Below the pieces are notes generated by a model. That model was not told the DNA's origin. It made no database searches and saw only the letters and a program-made list of their open reading frames with translations. From contig CALEDQ010000013.1 of NCBI GenBank assembly GCA_937949615.1, positions 47,974 through 111,973 of the forward strand: a stretch of 64,000 bases of DNA, read 5' to 3'. Numbering within the stretch: position 1 is the first letter of the stretch; each line of letters opens with the position of its first letter. This document shows, piece by piece, positions 1 to 7,439 of this stretch. Source of the stretch: an uncultured bacterium. GTDB lineage: Bacteria > Muiribacteriota > Ozemobacteria > Ozemobacterales > Ozemobacteraceae. The position numbers and the translations under genes were made by a program.

Positions 1-716
1 ACCCGCTTGGCGAATATGCCAGAAACGAAGAGCAGGCGACTGCCAGCGCCGCCAGTTATCTTAATGCCCTCGAACACATCAGGGAAAAGGGAATCGCGGC
101 CTCGCTGGCTATCAAACTCTCTGCTCTTGGCCTTTCTCTCGATCAGAAAACCGCCGAATTTCATCTGAATCAACTGCTTGCAACAGCAGCTCAGGCCAAT
201 CTGGTTGTCGAAATCGACATTGAGGGTACCCCGTCGGTGTCGCAGGTCTGCGGGATGGCTCAGAATGCCGCCTGTCGCGGTTTCAAAACCGTGCTGGCCT
301 TGCAGGCGTATCTCGACCGCACGCCGCAGGACCTCGCCGACAGCCTCGCTGCCGGCCTGAAAGTGCGTCTGGTCAAGGGTGCCTATAAAGGCGATACCGA
401 TGATTTTCAGAAAATTCAGCAGATGTTCCTGAGCTGTTTCGAAACTTTACTTGCTTCAGGCAGACCATTCGACGTTGGCACCCATGACCCGCTGCTGCTG
501 AAGGCCATGACTGCCAGACTCGGCACCCATAACCGCGAACAGGTATGCTTCGGTTTTCTCAAAGGCCTCGCTGACGCAACTAAAGATCAGATGGCCAGTT
601 CCGGCTATCTGGTCTCAGAATATGTTCCGTTCGGTGATAACCGCTCTGCCTACGTTACCCGCCGCCTTGCTTACCTGAAGCGTCTTGAACTGCTCGGGCT
701 GCACCCGGCACCTTGA
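1..716 (+). CDS. Proline dehydrogenase, N-terminus outside window
   Basis: FAD-dependent oxidation of proline to pyrroline-5-carboxylate, the first step of proline catabolism. The reading frame is open from base 3 to the TGA at 714-716, so only the C-terminal ~237 residues are present. Hallmarks of the PRODH beta/alpha barrel are visible in order: IKLSALGLSLD, VEIDIEG, VRLVKGAY, THDPLLL and the C-terminal EYVPFGDNRSAYVTRRLAYL helix, whose paired arginines contact the proline carboxylate in known structures. The frame stops soon after that helix, so this is a stand-alone PRODH and not the long PutA fusion with an aldehyde dehydrogenase. Confidence 0.92.
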   Translation, partial: PLGEYARNEEQATASAASYLNALEHIREKGIAASLAIKLSALGLSLDQKTAEFHLNQLLATAAQANLVVEIDIEGTPSVSQVCGMAQNAACRGFKTVLALQAYLDRTPQDLADSLAAGLKVRLVKGAYKGDTDDFQKIQQMFLSCFETLLASGRPFDVGTHDPLLLKAMTARLGTHNREQVCFGFLKGLADATKDQMASSGYLVSEYVPFGDNRSAYVTRRLAYLKRLELLGLHPAP

Positions 717-740
717 AGTTCGCCGGAGCATTCAGCCCCG

Positions 741-778
741 ATTAAATAAAATAAGCTCAGATGTCAGATTTATTTAAT
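741..778. repeat. AT-rich inverted repeat between prodh and the next gene
   Basis: Ten-base perfect arms ATTAAATAAA (741-750) and TTTATTTAAT (769-778) are separated by 18 bases. A second overlapping palindrome, CAGAT...ATCTG, spans about 766-785. It lies 25 bases after the proline dehydrogenase stop. It could be a terminator hairpin or an operator for the following gene; there is no clear T-run. Confidence 0.35.
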
Positions 779-814
779 TATCTGTGATAAATTTATTGCA
801 GACACACGGGGGAC

Positions 815-877
815 ATGAAAATTTTATCTTTGATTGCCAATAGACCAAAATCCCGGGAGATGATCAATATTGTCTGA
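815..877 (+). CDS. Possible 20-residue leader ORF
   Basis: ATG at 815 follows a strong GGGGGA ribosome site (809-813 region) and encodes 20 residues ending at TGA 875-877. It overlaps the TTG start of the next gene (870) by 8 bases in another frame, an arrangement that would couple translation. It may instead be the true N-terminus of the downstream protein broken by a single-base indel. No homology can be judged at this length. Confidence 0.25.
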   Translation: MKILSLIANRPKSREMINIV

Positions 878-2135
878 GGAAGCCTGCAAAACCATCTGGA
901 ACTTTGTTCCGCCAGCAAAATTCAAGCTTCCCGCCGAACCTGCTTCACGTAAGGCCCGGTCGTTTTTTCAGCGGCTTTTTCCGGGGATCAGGAACGAAGA
1001 CAGTGAAAGCGGTCATGAAGCGGTGCAGAGCGAGCTTAAAAATGCGCCTGGCGCTCTTGTTGACTGGCTGGCGCCCTTTCCCTCATGGTCGCAGGCTGCA
1101 ACAGCGATTGAAGAAACCCTGTCACCATGGCTTGAAGATGAGATACCTGACGGCAACTCGATGGTTATGGTTGCCCCCTATGGCAGCGGTCTCGGCAAAA
1201 TGCTCGCAGCCCTTGCCGAAAAGAATCACTGGCGGGTTCTGGCAGCTCCCGATTACAGGATTTTGCGAAGTCGTGATTTCAGCTGGTTGGCTGATCTGCC
1301 TTTAAACTCTGAGTCAACGGTGGTCATACCCAGGCTCGAAGAATTTTTTCTGCGGCATTTTAACGGTCTCGAACATCTCAGAAAATTTGTCGAGAAAATC
1401 TTTAAGGCCAATAGTCGTTATATAATCGGTTGTAACAGCTGGCTGTGGCATTATATCGCTTCGGCCATGCACCTTGGCGACAGTTTCAGCCGCGTCTGTT
1501 ATCTGCAGAGCCTGCAGGCGCAGGACCTGCAACAGCTCTTCTGCTGGCTTGAATCGCAGCAGAATCATCGGCCGACTGTTTTCAGACAGGCCGACAATGG
1601 CAGTTTCGTTCTTCCGCCGGAGCTGACCGGCAAGGGCCGGGTCGAGGTGGCAGATAACATCGCCGGTGCAAAAAGCGAATTTCCTTCGTCTTTTCTCAAA
1701 AAGCTTGCGGTCGAGTCCCGCGGCATTCCTCTCGTTGCCTGGGCCATCTGGCGAAACAGTCTGCGTCTCGCGCCTGATGAAGACGTTGCTGAAATTGCCC
1801 GTGAAGTTGCGGATAATGATGCAGCTGCCACGGCTAAGGCCAAAACTATCTGGGTAAAAGCTTTTGAGAATATTGAACTCCCTGTTGTGCCAGAAGGTGC
1901 AGGGCAGGCCGATGCATTTCTGCTGCTTTTTCTGCTGCAGCATGATGGTTTGACTGCCGAAACAATTTTTGCGCTTCTCAACTTCGGAAGAGACCAGCTT
2001 ATAAGTCTCTTGAACCGGTTACAGAAAGCCGGTGTTGTAGTATTTGAAAACAATGTCTGGCGTGCAAGCTGGCAGGGTTACCCTGCTATCAGACGCTTTC
2101 TCGCCGAACAGGATCATCTGCAGGATGCAATGTAA
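870..2135 (+). CDS. Divergent P-loop (AAA/STAND-like) protein with C-terminal winged helix
   Basis: 421 residues, TTG start with GGGAG about 11 bases upstream. Around residues 98-110 a hydrophobic strand leads into PYGSGLGKM, which resembles a Walker A loop but lacks the usual first glycine and the Ser/Thr after the lysine. A Walker-B-like strand VVIPRLEEFF follows near residue 150. The C-terminus (about 345-400) has the helical pattern of a winged helix (LTAETIFALLNFGRDQLISLLNRLQKAG; quoted here as two adjacent segments: LTAETIFALLNF and GRDQLISLLNRLQKAG). It ends two bases before the MscS channel gene, so the two are probably co-transcribed. I do not recognise the family; ATP hydrolysis is doubtful because of the altered P-loop. 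Confidence 0.6.
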   Translation: MSEEACKTIWNFVPPAKFKLPAEPASRKARSFFQRLFPGIRNEDSESGHEAVQSELKNAPGALVDWLAPFPSWSQAATAIEETLSPWLEDEIPDGNSMVMVAPYGSGLGKMLAALAEKNHWRVLAAPDYRILRSRDFSWLADLPLNSESTVVIPRLEEFFLRHFNGLEHLRKFVEKIFKANSRYIIGCNSWLWHYIASAMHLGDSFSRVCYLQSLQAQDLQQLFCWLESQQNHRPTVFRQADNGSFVLPPELTGKGRVEVADNIAGAKSEFPSSFLKKLAVESRGIPLVAWAIWRNSLRLAPDEDVAEIAREVADNDAAATAKAKTIWVKAFENIELPVVPEGAGQADAFLLLFLLQHDGLTAETIFALLNFGRDQLISLLNRLQKAGVVVFENNVWRASWQGYPAIRRFLAEQDHLQDAM

Positions 2136-2137
2136 AC

Positions 2138-2974
2138 ATGTCACCAGAAAACGTCGGCCCTGAACAGATTTTTCGTGATTTTGACCAGATTCCGTTTTTT
2201 TACATTATCTTTCTCGTTCTGGCTGCTATTCTTTTAAGCAGTCTCGTTCGCCGCCTGATTCCTTCACTGGCGCGGGTTTTGCCACCGAGATTCAGTTATT
2301 ATCTGCTGCCGATGATGCCGATTTTCAGGCTTATGATAACTGGTCTGGCTCTTTTGATGATTGTTCCAACAATCGTCAAGCCGAGTATGCAGAATTTTAT
2401 CGCATTTTTCGGTGCCATTGGCCTGGCTCTGGGCTTTGCCTTCAAGGATTTTGCATCGAGCCTGATCGCAGGCATAATTGCAGTTTACGAGCAGCCTTAT
2501 CGCGTTGGCGACCGTGTAACCATCAACGGTGTTTACGGCGAAGTGCAGTCGATCAATCTCAGGGCGCTCAAACTTGTCACGCCTGATGATGACGCGGTGA
2601 CTATTCCCCATAACTGCATCTGGAACGGCATGGTAATGAATTCGAACGACGGCTGCCGCGAGCAGCAATGTTCTGCGTTGTTTTACCTGAACCCCGACCA
2701 CGACGCCGAGATGGTTTGTCAGATTTTGCAGGATGTTGCGCTCGCGAGCCCATATACGCTGTTTTCGCGACCGATACGCGTTGCCGTTCGCGAAATGCCA
2801 TGGGCAACCCAGTATCGCATCAGAGCTTACCCGGTCGACGGGCGCGACGCTTTTGCATACATTTCTGATCTCACATGCCGCGGCAAGGCCGCCCTTCGCG
2901 AAGCCGGCCTGAAATTTCCGGCGGCAGGAGGAATTGCCGGGCAGGCTTATGACGCAACAGATTATGCTGTTTGA
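2138..2974 (+). CDS. MscS-family small-conductance mechanosensitive channel
   Basis: 278 residues, inner-membrane channel that opens under membrane tension during hypo-osmotic shock. Three hydrophobic segments are visible at about 15-38, 60-82 and 88-115. The last is the glycine/alanine-rich pore helix (FFGAIGLALGFAFKDFASSL), followed directly by the MscS beta domain signature YRVGDRVTINGVYGEV and VTIPHNCIWNGMVMN. The length matches the short, MscS-type subunits (about 280 residues). It begins two bases after the stop of the P-loop protein at 870-2135, which makes a two-gene operon likely and hints that the P-loop protein may modulate or accompany the channel (inference). Confidence 0.9.
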   Translation: MSPENVGPEQIFRDFDQIPFFYIIFLVLAAILLSSLVRRLIPSLARVLPPRFSYYLLPMMPIFRLMITGLALLMIVPTIVKPSMQNFIAFFGAIGLALGFAFKDFASSLIAGIIAVYEQPYRVGDRVTINGVYGEVQSINLRALKLVTPDDDAVTIPHNCIWNGMVMNSNDGCREQQCSALFYLNPDHDAEMVCQILQDVALASPYTLFSRPIRVAVREMPWATQYRIRAYPVDGRDAFAYISDLTCRGKAALREAGLKFPAAGGIAGQAYDATDYAV

Positions 2975-3112
2975 ATTTTGTGCACTATTCATCGCTTTGA
3001 AAAGATCATGCACCAGGTCAGGGCCGCGGTCAGGTAATTTTTTGCAATTTTTCACTAAATGTCGCGATTTATTCAGGCCATGCTTTTGGAGCAATTGTGA
3101 GATACAAGAAAC

Positions 3113-4135
3113 ATGAATGAAATTATTACCAGTGATTTTCCGGATCGCGTGACTGCAGAAGATAATAAAAAGGTCAGAAGAACCTGCTTTTCGCATCTCT
3201 GGAGCTTTTTCTGCTCATCCACCTTTTTGCTTACCGGCATCGGCTTTGCGGTAACTCTGGCGCTGCTCGGTGCCACCCGTAATTATGGGCTGGCTTCCGG
3301 GTTCGCTTTTATTTACGCATTCTTCTGGCAGCGGCGTGCGACCCGCCAGGGCTGTTTCATGCCGATTTTCATTTTCATGGCATTCTTCACCTGGCAGATT
3401 CTGGTGGTTGGGGCGCTGGTCTATAATACCGGCCTTTACCGGCAGATCGATTTTGTTAAGCTGCGCAGTGACCTGAAGCGTGAGGCTCCGGAACTCTATG
3501 AGTTTGGCGAAAAGGTCGTCAACACCATCGGTATCAGAGGGCAGGGCGTGATAACCAATGTTCTCGATGCAGCCAGAAGCGCCGTGGCAGAGTTTACCCT
3601 CGACCCCGAAGAAAAACGCCTGATCGAGCTTGAACGCGCTTTTCAGGAAAATCCCGGCAGTGCTTCTACGGTCATGGCTCTCGCCGAAGCCTACGCCGCC
3701 AGATCGGATCTCGCGTCAATAAAGCTGGCATCGGCTCTTTACGAAGCTCTTGTCGAGGTCGAACCGAACGATACCTGCCTGGCCGCCCTCGCGGATTGCT
3801 ACGCACGACTGCTGCGGCCGGATATGGCCTTTGCCACCGCAGCCAGGCGCGCCTGGCTGCCGCAGGCGCCGCTTGACCGGGTTGCCCGTCAGCTCGCTCT
3901 GCTGGCAATAACCGCCAATGATCTGCCGCGCGGTATATCTGAACTCGAAAAGCTTCTACTGGTGCCGACGGCCGAAGAGCCGGAAATTAAGCTGCTGCTG
4001 GCCGGCCTGAATCATGATTCGGGCAACGACGAAAGAGCCATGCTGCTGCTGAATGAAATAATCGCTGAAGTGCCGGCCGGGTTTGCAACCGCTCAGCAGG
4101 CCGCAAAGCTGCAGCAGATATGGCAGGCGAAATAA
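3113..4135 (+). CDS. Membrane-anchored TPR-like protein
   Basis: 340 residues. The N-terminal ~125 residues contain three to four hydrophobic stretches (about 32-52, 56-70, 80-108), and the rest is alanine/leucine-rich paired helices with the look of degenerate tetratricopeptide repeats (for example NPGSASTVMALAEAYAAR, EPNDTCLAALADCYARLL and the C-terminal NDERAMLLLNEIIAEVPAG). Such domains scaffold other proteins. The stop codon is one base from the ATG of the large exported protein at 4137, so the two are one transcription unit and may act together at the inner membrane. No family name recognised. Confidence 0.7.
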   Translation: MNEIITSDFPDRVTAEDNKKVRRTCFSHLWSFFCSSTFLLTGIGFAVTLALLGATRNYGLASGFAFIYAFFWQRRATRQGCFMPIFIFMAFFTWQILVVGALVYNTGLYRQIDFVKLRSDLKREAPELYEFGEKVVNTIGIRGQGVITNVLDAARSAVAEFTLDPEEKRLIELERAFQENPGSASTVMALAEAYAARSDLASIKLASALYEALVEVEPNDTCLAALADCYARLLRPDMAFATAARRAWLPQAPLDRVARQLALLAITANDLPRGISELEKLLLVPTAEEPEIKLLLAGLNHDSGNDERAMLLLNEIIAEVPAGFATAQQAAKLQQIWQAK

Positions 4136-4136
4136 T

Positions 4137-7100
4137 ATGAAAAAAACTTACAATAAATGGCTTGCAGCTTCACTGTTTCCTCTGTTTATGGCTTTTTCGC
4201 CGCTGCTGGCTGAAAATATCAGCAATGATGAGCTGATTGCAAGCGCCATGGCTGTGGCAGAGGGCAGAGCCACTCCCCGCCAGCAAGCGATCGCCTTTTC
4301 CTGCAATGACCGGATCAACAATCTGGCTTTGACCGGCAAAATCGACAACAGTGTCTATCAGACCAATCAGGAAGTTTTTGTCAGAAAAAATGACGAACTG
4401 ATTCGCCAGGCTGCTGAAAAAAGCGGCATGGCAGTTGAGCCGCCCAAAAAGCAGACCAGAGACTACAAAGCCGGAACCGACACCGACCGGCAGCTTCTCG
4501 GGTCTGGCAGCGAACTTACGGTTCAGAACGTCAAAGACGCCCGCAATAATTATAATCAGGCGGTGGCCGGCTATCTCAAAGAGGCCGGCGTCAAGGCTGA
4601 CAGTGACGCAAACTGGGCAGCCAGGCTGACTACCGATATTATGCCATCGCCGCATCAGATGAAGCCTGATGCCTTTCGCGAAGCGACCGGCTATATCAAT
4701 TCGCAGGGCGGTCTGGCTTATAACGACCCCGAAGCCGCAATACTTGAGCTCGATCTCGATAAAGGCAGAACCTCTCTGACTGCTTCCGAGGTGGTGGCCT
4801 ATCATAATGAGATGCAGCACAAAATCAAGGACATGAGCAATGAAGTCAGGCGCCTGCAGCAGGAAAAAGCCGGCGTTACCGACCCGGCAAGGCTCGAAAA
4901 TCTCGATGCCGAGATCAGAAAACACACCGCCTTCATGAGCAAATATATCGCTCGTGATAACACGGTCGCTGACCTTCTGATAAAAGAAACTGCGGCCCGT
5001 GAAAGCCAGAAAAGCCAGAAAAGCCAGAAAAGCCAGAAAAGCCAGAAAAGCCAGAAAAGCGGGCGCGATAAACGTGCCGATTCAGGCCTGAACGAAGGTG
5101 ATTATGAGCGCAAGTCTTCGACTCTGGTAGAAGAATCGCAGCAGCGCAATGCCTCAAAACAGGCGATCAGGGGCGAAGCCGCCGTCGGCGCCATGAATGA
5201 ACAGCTGGCGGTCAAGGCGACCCGCCGGGTTAATGACGCCATTGCCGGTCTGGCAACTGCCGACGACAATAAAACCCGGGCCGGCGAAATAATCGCCGCA
5301 AATCTGAAGAAGCTTCCGGTTGCCCGACAGACTCAGGCGATTGCCGATCTAGAGGTGAAATACGGCGAAACAATGGCCAAAAGTGTCGCCGGCGAACTTA
5401 AAAAACAGCAGCAGACAAAATCGACCGCAGGCGATCGACCCGGCCCTGCGGTGAACTCAGGTCGAAAGCAGAGTATCTGTGCCGGACTCGGTCTGGTCAG
5501 TACCGCCCTGAACGTGCGTAATCAGTATGCCGAAGGCAAAAGCACCACCGAAATTCTCTGGAACATGTCTTTTGCCGGCGACCTCGAAACGGTCAGCCGC
5601 GAAACTTCTGATTATACCGGTCGTGAAATCGAGAGACTCCGGCAGAAATACCGTGCTGCCGGCGAAGACCCCGAATCGACAGCCACGAAGCTGAAAATTC
5701 TGGCTGAAGCATCGATCAAGGGCACGATTCACGGTTCGCTGACCGGCAGCTACGAACTGTTTAAAACAGCTTCAAAGGGGGTTGCCGGCGCGGCGCTGAC
5801 TGCCGGCGATTCGGCGCTTTTTCTTGTCGGTGAAGCTCTCGATACCGGCAATGTTCTCGATCAGGCGCTGGCTGAGATGAAGGCCCAGAACATGGAACAG
5901 TCGGTGCAGAATGCGAAAGCCGCACGATTTGGCCGCCAGGCCGTGTCTGAGCTGAAACGCCTGGCAGCAGAAGCCGGGTCTCTTAAATCGTTTCTCGAGC
6001 AGAATGTTCGATCAGCACGCCTGTTTTGCCGTGATGCCGATAGCCGGCTCTACGAACTGGCTTCTCTGATGCGTCAGAGAACCGAAGCTGGTGAAATTGC
6101 CAAAACTGTCAATCTGCCCGAACTGGAAAAAGAACTGCTTAAAAAAATCGCGGCGGCCGACCGGGAAATCGCCGTTCTGAATCAGCAGGCGGAAGCTGCC
6201 CTGAAAACACTGCAGGGTGATGAGCCCGGCGCGGCCGAGAAGACCGCCAGAGCAATGCGTGGTGCCGCTGATCAGCAGCGTTCACAGCTTGAGTCGATCG
6301 GGGCTGAACTTGAAAAAATGCTCGGAATCGTTGCCGGGCCGGATGATAAAATGCTGCGCGAAACGGCCGCTGCCATCAGCGCGCAACTTATCGAGCAGAG
6401 CGAGAAGGCGAAGACGAATGCCGAATCCATGCGGAAAAACGAAGCTCTGTATAAAAAGGCCCTGGCCGACTTCGACAGTCTGAAAAACCGGCTAGAAGAG
6501 GCTGAGAGCTTTTTTGCCGATAAGCGTCAGGCCAACGAAGGCGACTGGATGGTTATCAAATCCGACATCAGGCGGATCGCCCGGCCGGATGGCCGCATGC
6601 CGGAAGACTTTTTCGCCGAGGTCGGAACGCTCGAGCGCCTGCCGGACAAGATTAAAAGCGATATTGCCCGGCTTAAAATCCCGGCCGGCAGTTCAGATGC
6701 CATTGCAGAAAGTCAGCCCGAAAACGAAGAGCGGGTGGTGAAGCTGGCATCTTCGCTTCAGGCCGCCACAGATGCGCTGAGCAGGTTATATGCGGCGATC
6801 AAAAAAATTGAAGCCGCCGCTGTGCCGCCGCCGAAGCAGGCGTCTGATGTCAGAATCAATGCCCCCCGGAATGCCTTCGTCGGCGATTCGGTGCAGTTCA
6901 GGGCCGATCTGCCGGCGGCAGTTTCTGTCGGTCTGAGCGTCGGTGCGAGCGTCAGACCTGCTGTCAGGTTTGATCCATACGATGGTCATGACCCCGAATC
7001 CGTTGAGGGCATGATGGCTCTGCAGGCGTATAAGCGGGCCTATGAGGCCGGGCAGGCCGAAGAGTATGTCGCGGAAAAAACTGGTCAGAAACCATCTGGC

Positions 7101-7424
7101 GCGAGTGTGCCGGTGTTTGAATGGTTTTTTGACGACAACAGCGGCGCGGGCAATAACAGAGGTAACCCCATCAGCCATGTTTTCGCCAACCCCGGCTCTT
7201 ATAATGTTCTGGTGAAGGTTTACGCGGCAAATAATTTTTCAGCACCGCTGGCAGCCGGAAAAACCCTGATCAACATTGCAGCTAGAGAGCCGCAGGTCAA
7301 AGAACCGCCGCCGTCACAGCCGACCGGAGAAAAACTGCTGCCCTGCGGTCATCGCCCGGGCGAGTGCCCGAACCCGAAGCCGCTCAAATGCATGCTGCAC
7401 TCAGGAGAAATCAGCACCCGTTAA
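4137..7424 (+). CDS. Large exported coiled-coil protein with C-terminal PKD-like domain
   Basis: 1,095 residues from ATG 4137, chosen because it opens with a typical signal peptide (MKKTYNKWLAASLFPLFMAF...LLA, cleavage near residue 24); the frame extends further upstream into the previous gene but without a signal. The middle is long charged, alanine-rich helices (about 200-330 and 640-900), likely coiled coil. A run of six Ser-Gln-Lys triplets sits near residues 289-307. Residues about 920-1060 contain a segment like a PKD/Ig-like domain (FEWFFDDNSGAG ... HVFANPGSYNVLVKV), the fold used in extracellular adhesion. The tail has a Cys-rich stretch (LPCGHRPGECPNP...KCML). Function unknown; probably periplasmic or surface exposed. 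Confidence 0.75.
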   Translation: MKKTYNKWLAASLFPLFMAFSPLLAENISNDELIASAMAVAEGRATPRQQAIAFSCNDRINNLALTGKIDNSVYQTNQEVFVRKNDELIRQAAEKSGMAVEPPKKQTRDYKAGTDTDRQLLGSGSELTVQNVKDARNNYNQAVAGYLKEAGVKADSDANWAARLTTDIMPSPHQMKPDAFREATGYINSQGGLAYNDPEAAILELDLDKGRTSLTASEVVAYHNEMQHKIKDMSNEVRRLQQEKAGVTDPARLENLDAEIRKHTAFMSKYIARDNTVADLLIKETAARESQKSQKSQKSQKSQKSQKSGRDKRADSGLNEGDYERKSSTLVEESQQRNASKQAIRGEAAVGAMNEQLAVKATRRVNDAIAGLATADDNKTRAGEIIAANLKKLPVARQTQAIADLEVKYGETMAKSVAGELKKQQQTKSTAGDRPGPAVNSGRKQSICAGLGLVSTALNVRNQYAEGKSTTEILWNMSFAGDLETVSRETSDYTGREIERLRQKYRAAGEDPESTATKLKILAEASIKGTIHGSLTGSYELFKTASKGVAGAALTAGDSALFLVGEALDTGNVLDQALAEMKAQNMEQSVQNAKAARFGRQAVSELKRLAAEAGSLKSFLEQNVRSARLFCRDADSRLYELASLMRQRTEAGEIAKTVNLPELEKELLKKIAAADREIAVLNQQAEAALKTLQGDEPGAAEKTARAMRGAADQQRSQLESIGAELEKMLGIVAGPDDKMLRETAAAISAQLIEQSEKAKTNAESMRKNEALYKKALADFDSLKNRLEEAESFFADKRQANEGDWMVIKSDIRRIARPDGRMPEDFFAEVGTLERLPDKIKSDIARLKIPAGSSDAIAESQPENEERVVKLASSLQAATDALSRLYAAIKKIEAAAVPPPKQASDVRINAPRNAFVGDSVQFRADLPAAVSVGLSVGASVRPAVRFDPYDGHDPESVEGMMALQAYKRAYEAGQAEEYVAEKTGQKPSGASVPVFEWFFDDNSGAGNNRGNPISHVFANPGSYNVLVKVYAANNFSAPLAAGKTLINIAAREPQVKEPPPSQPTGEKLLPCGHRPGECPNPKPLKCMLHSGEISTR
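5002..5060 (+). repeat. 9-bp tandem repeat encoding Ser-Gln-Lys
   Basis: About six head-to-tail copies of AAAAGCCAG inside the gene at 4137-7424, encoding (SQK)6. The repeats are identical at the DNA level, as expected for recent slippage. Copy-number change by nine bases would keep the reading frame. Confidence 0.9.
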
Positions 7425-7439
7425 CAGGGTGACAGAGCA

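Noticed and set aside
1314..1943. Long minus-strand frame inside the 870-2135 gene
   Set aside because: It is a shadow of the plus-strand gene with no ribosome site.
5002..5060. The 9-bp tandem array as a CRISPR or regulatory array
   Set aside because: There are no spacers and the units encode in-frame SQK triplets.
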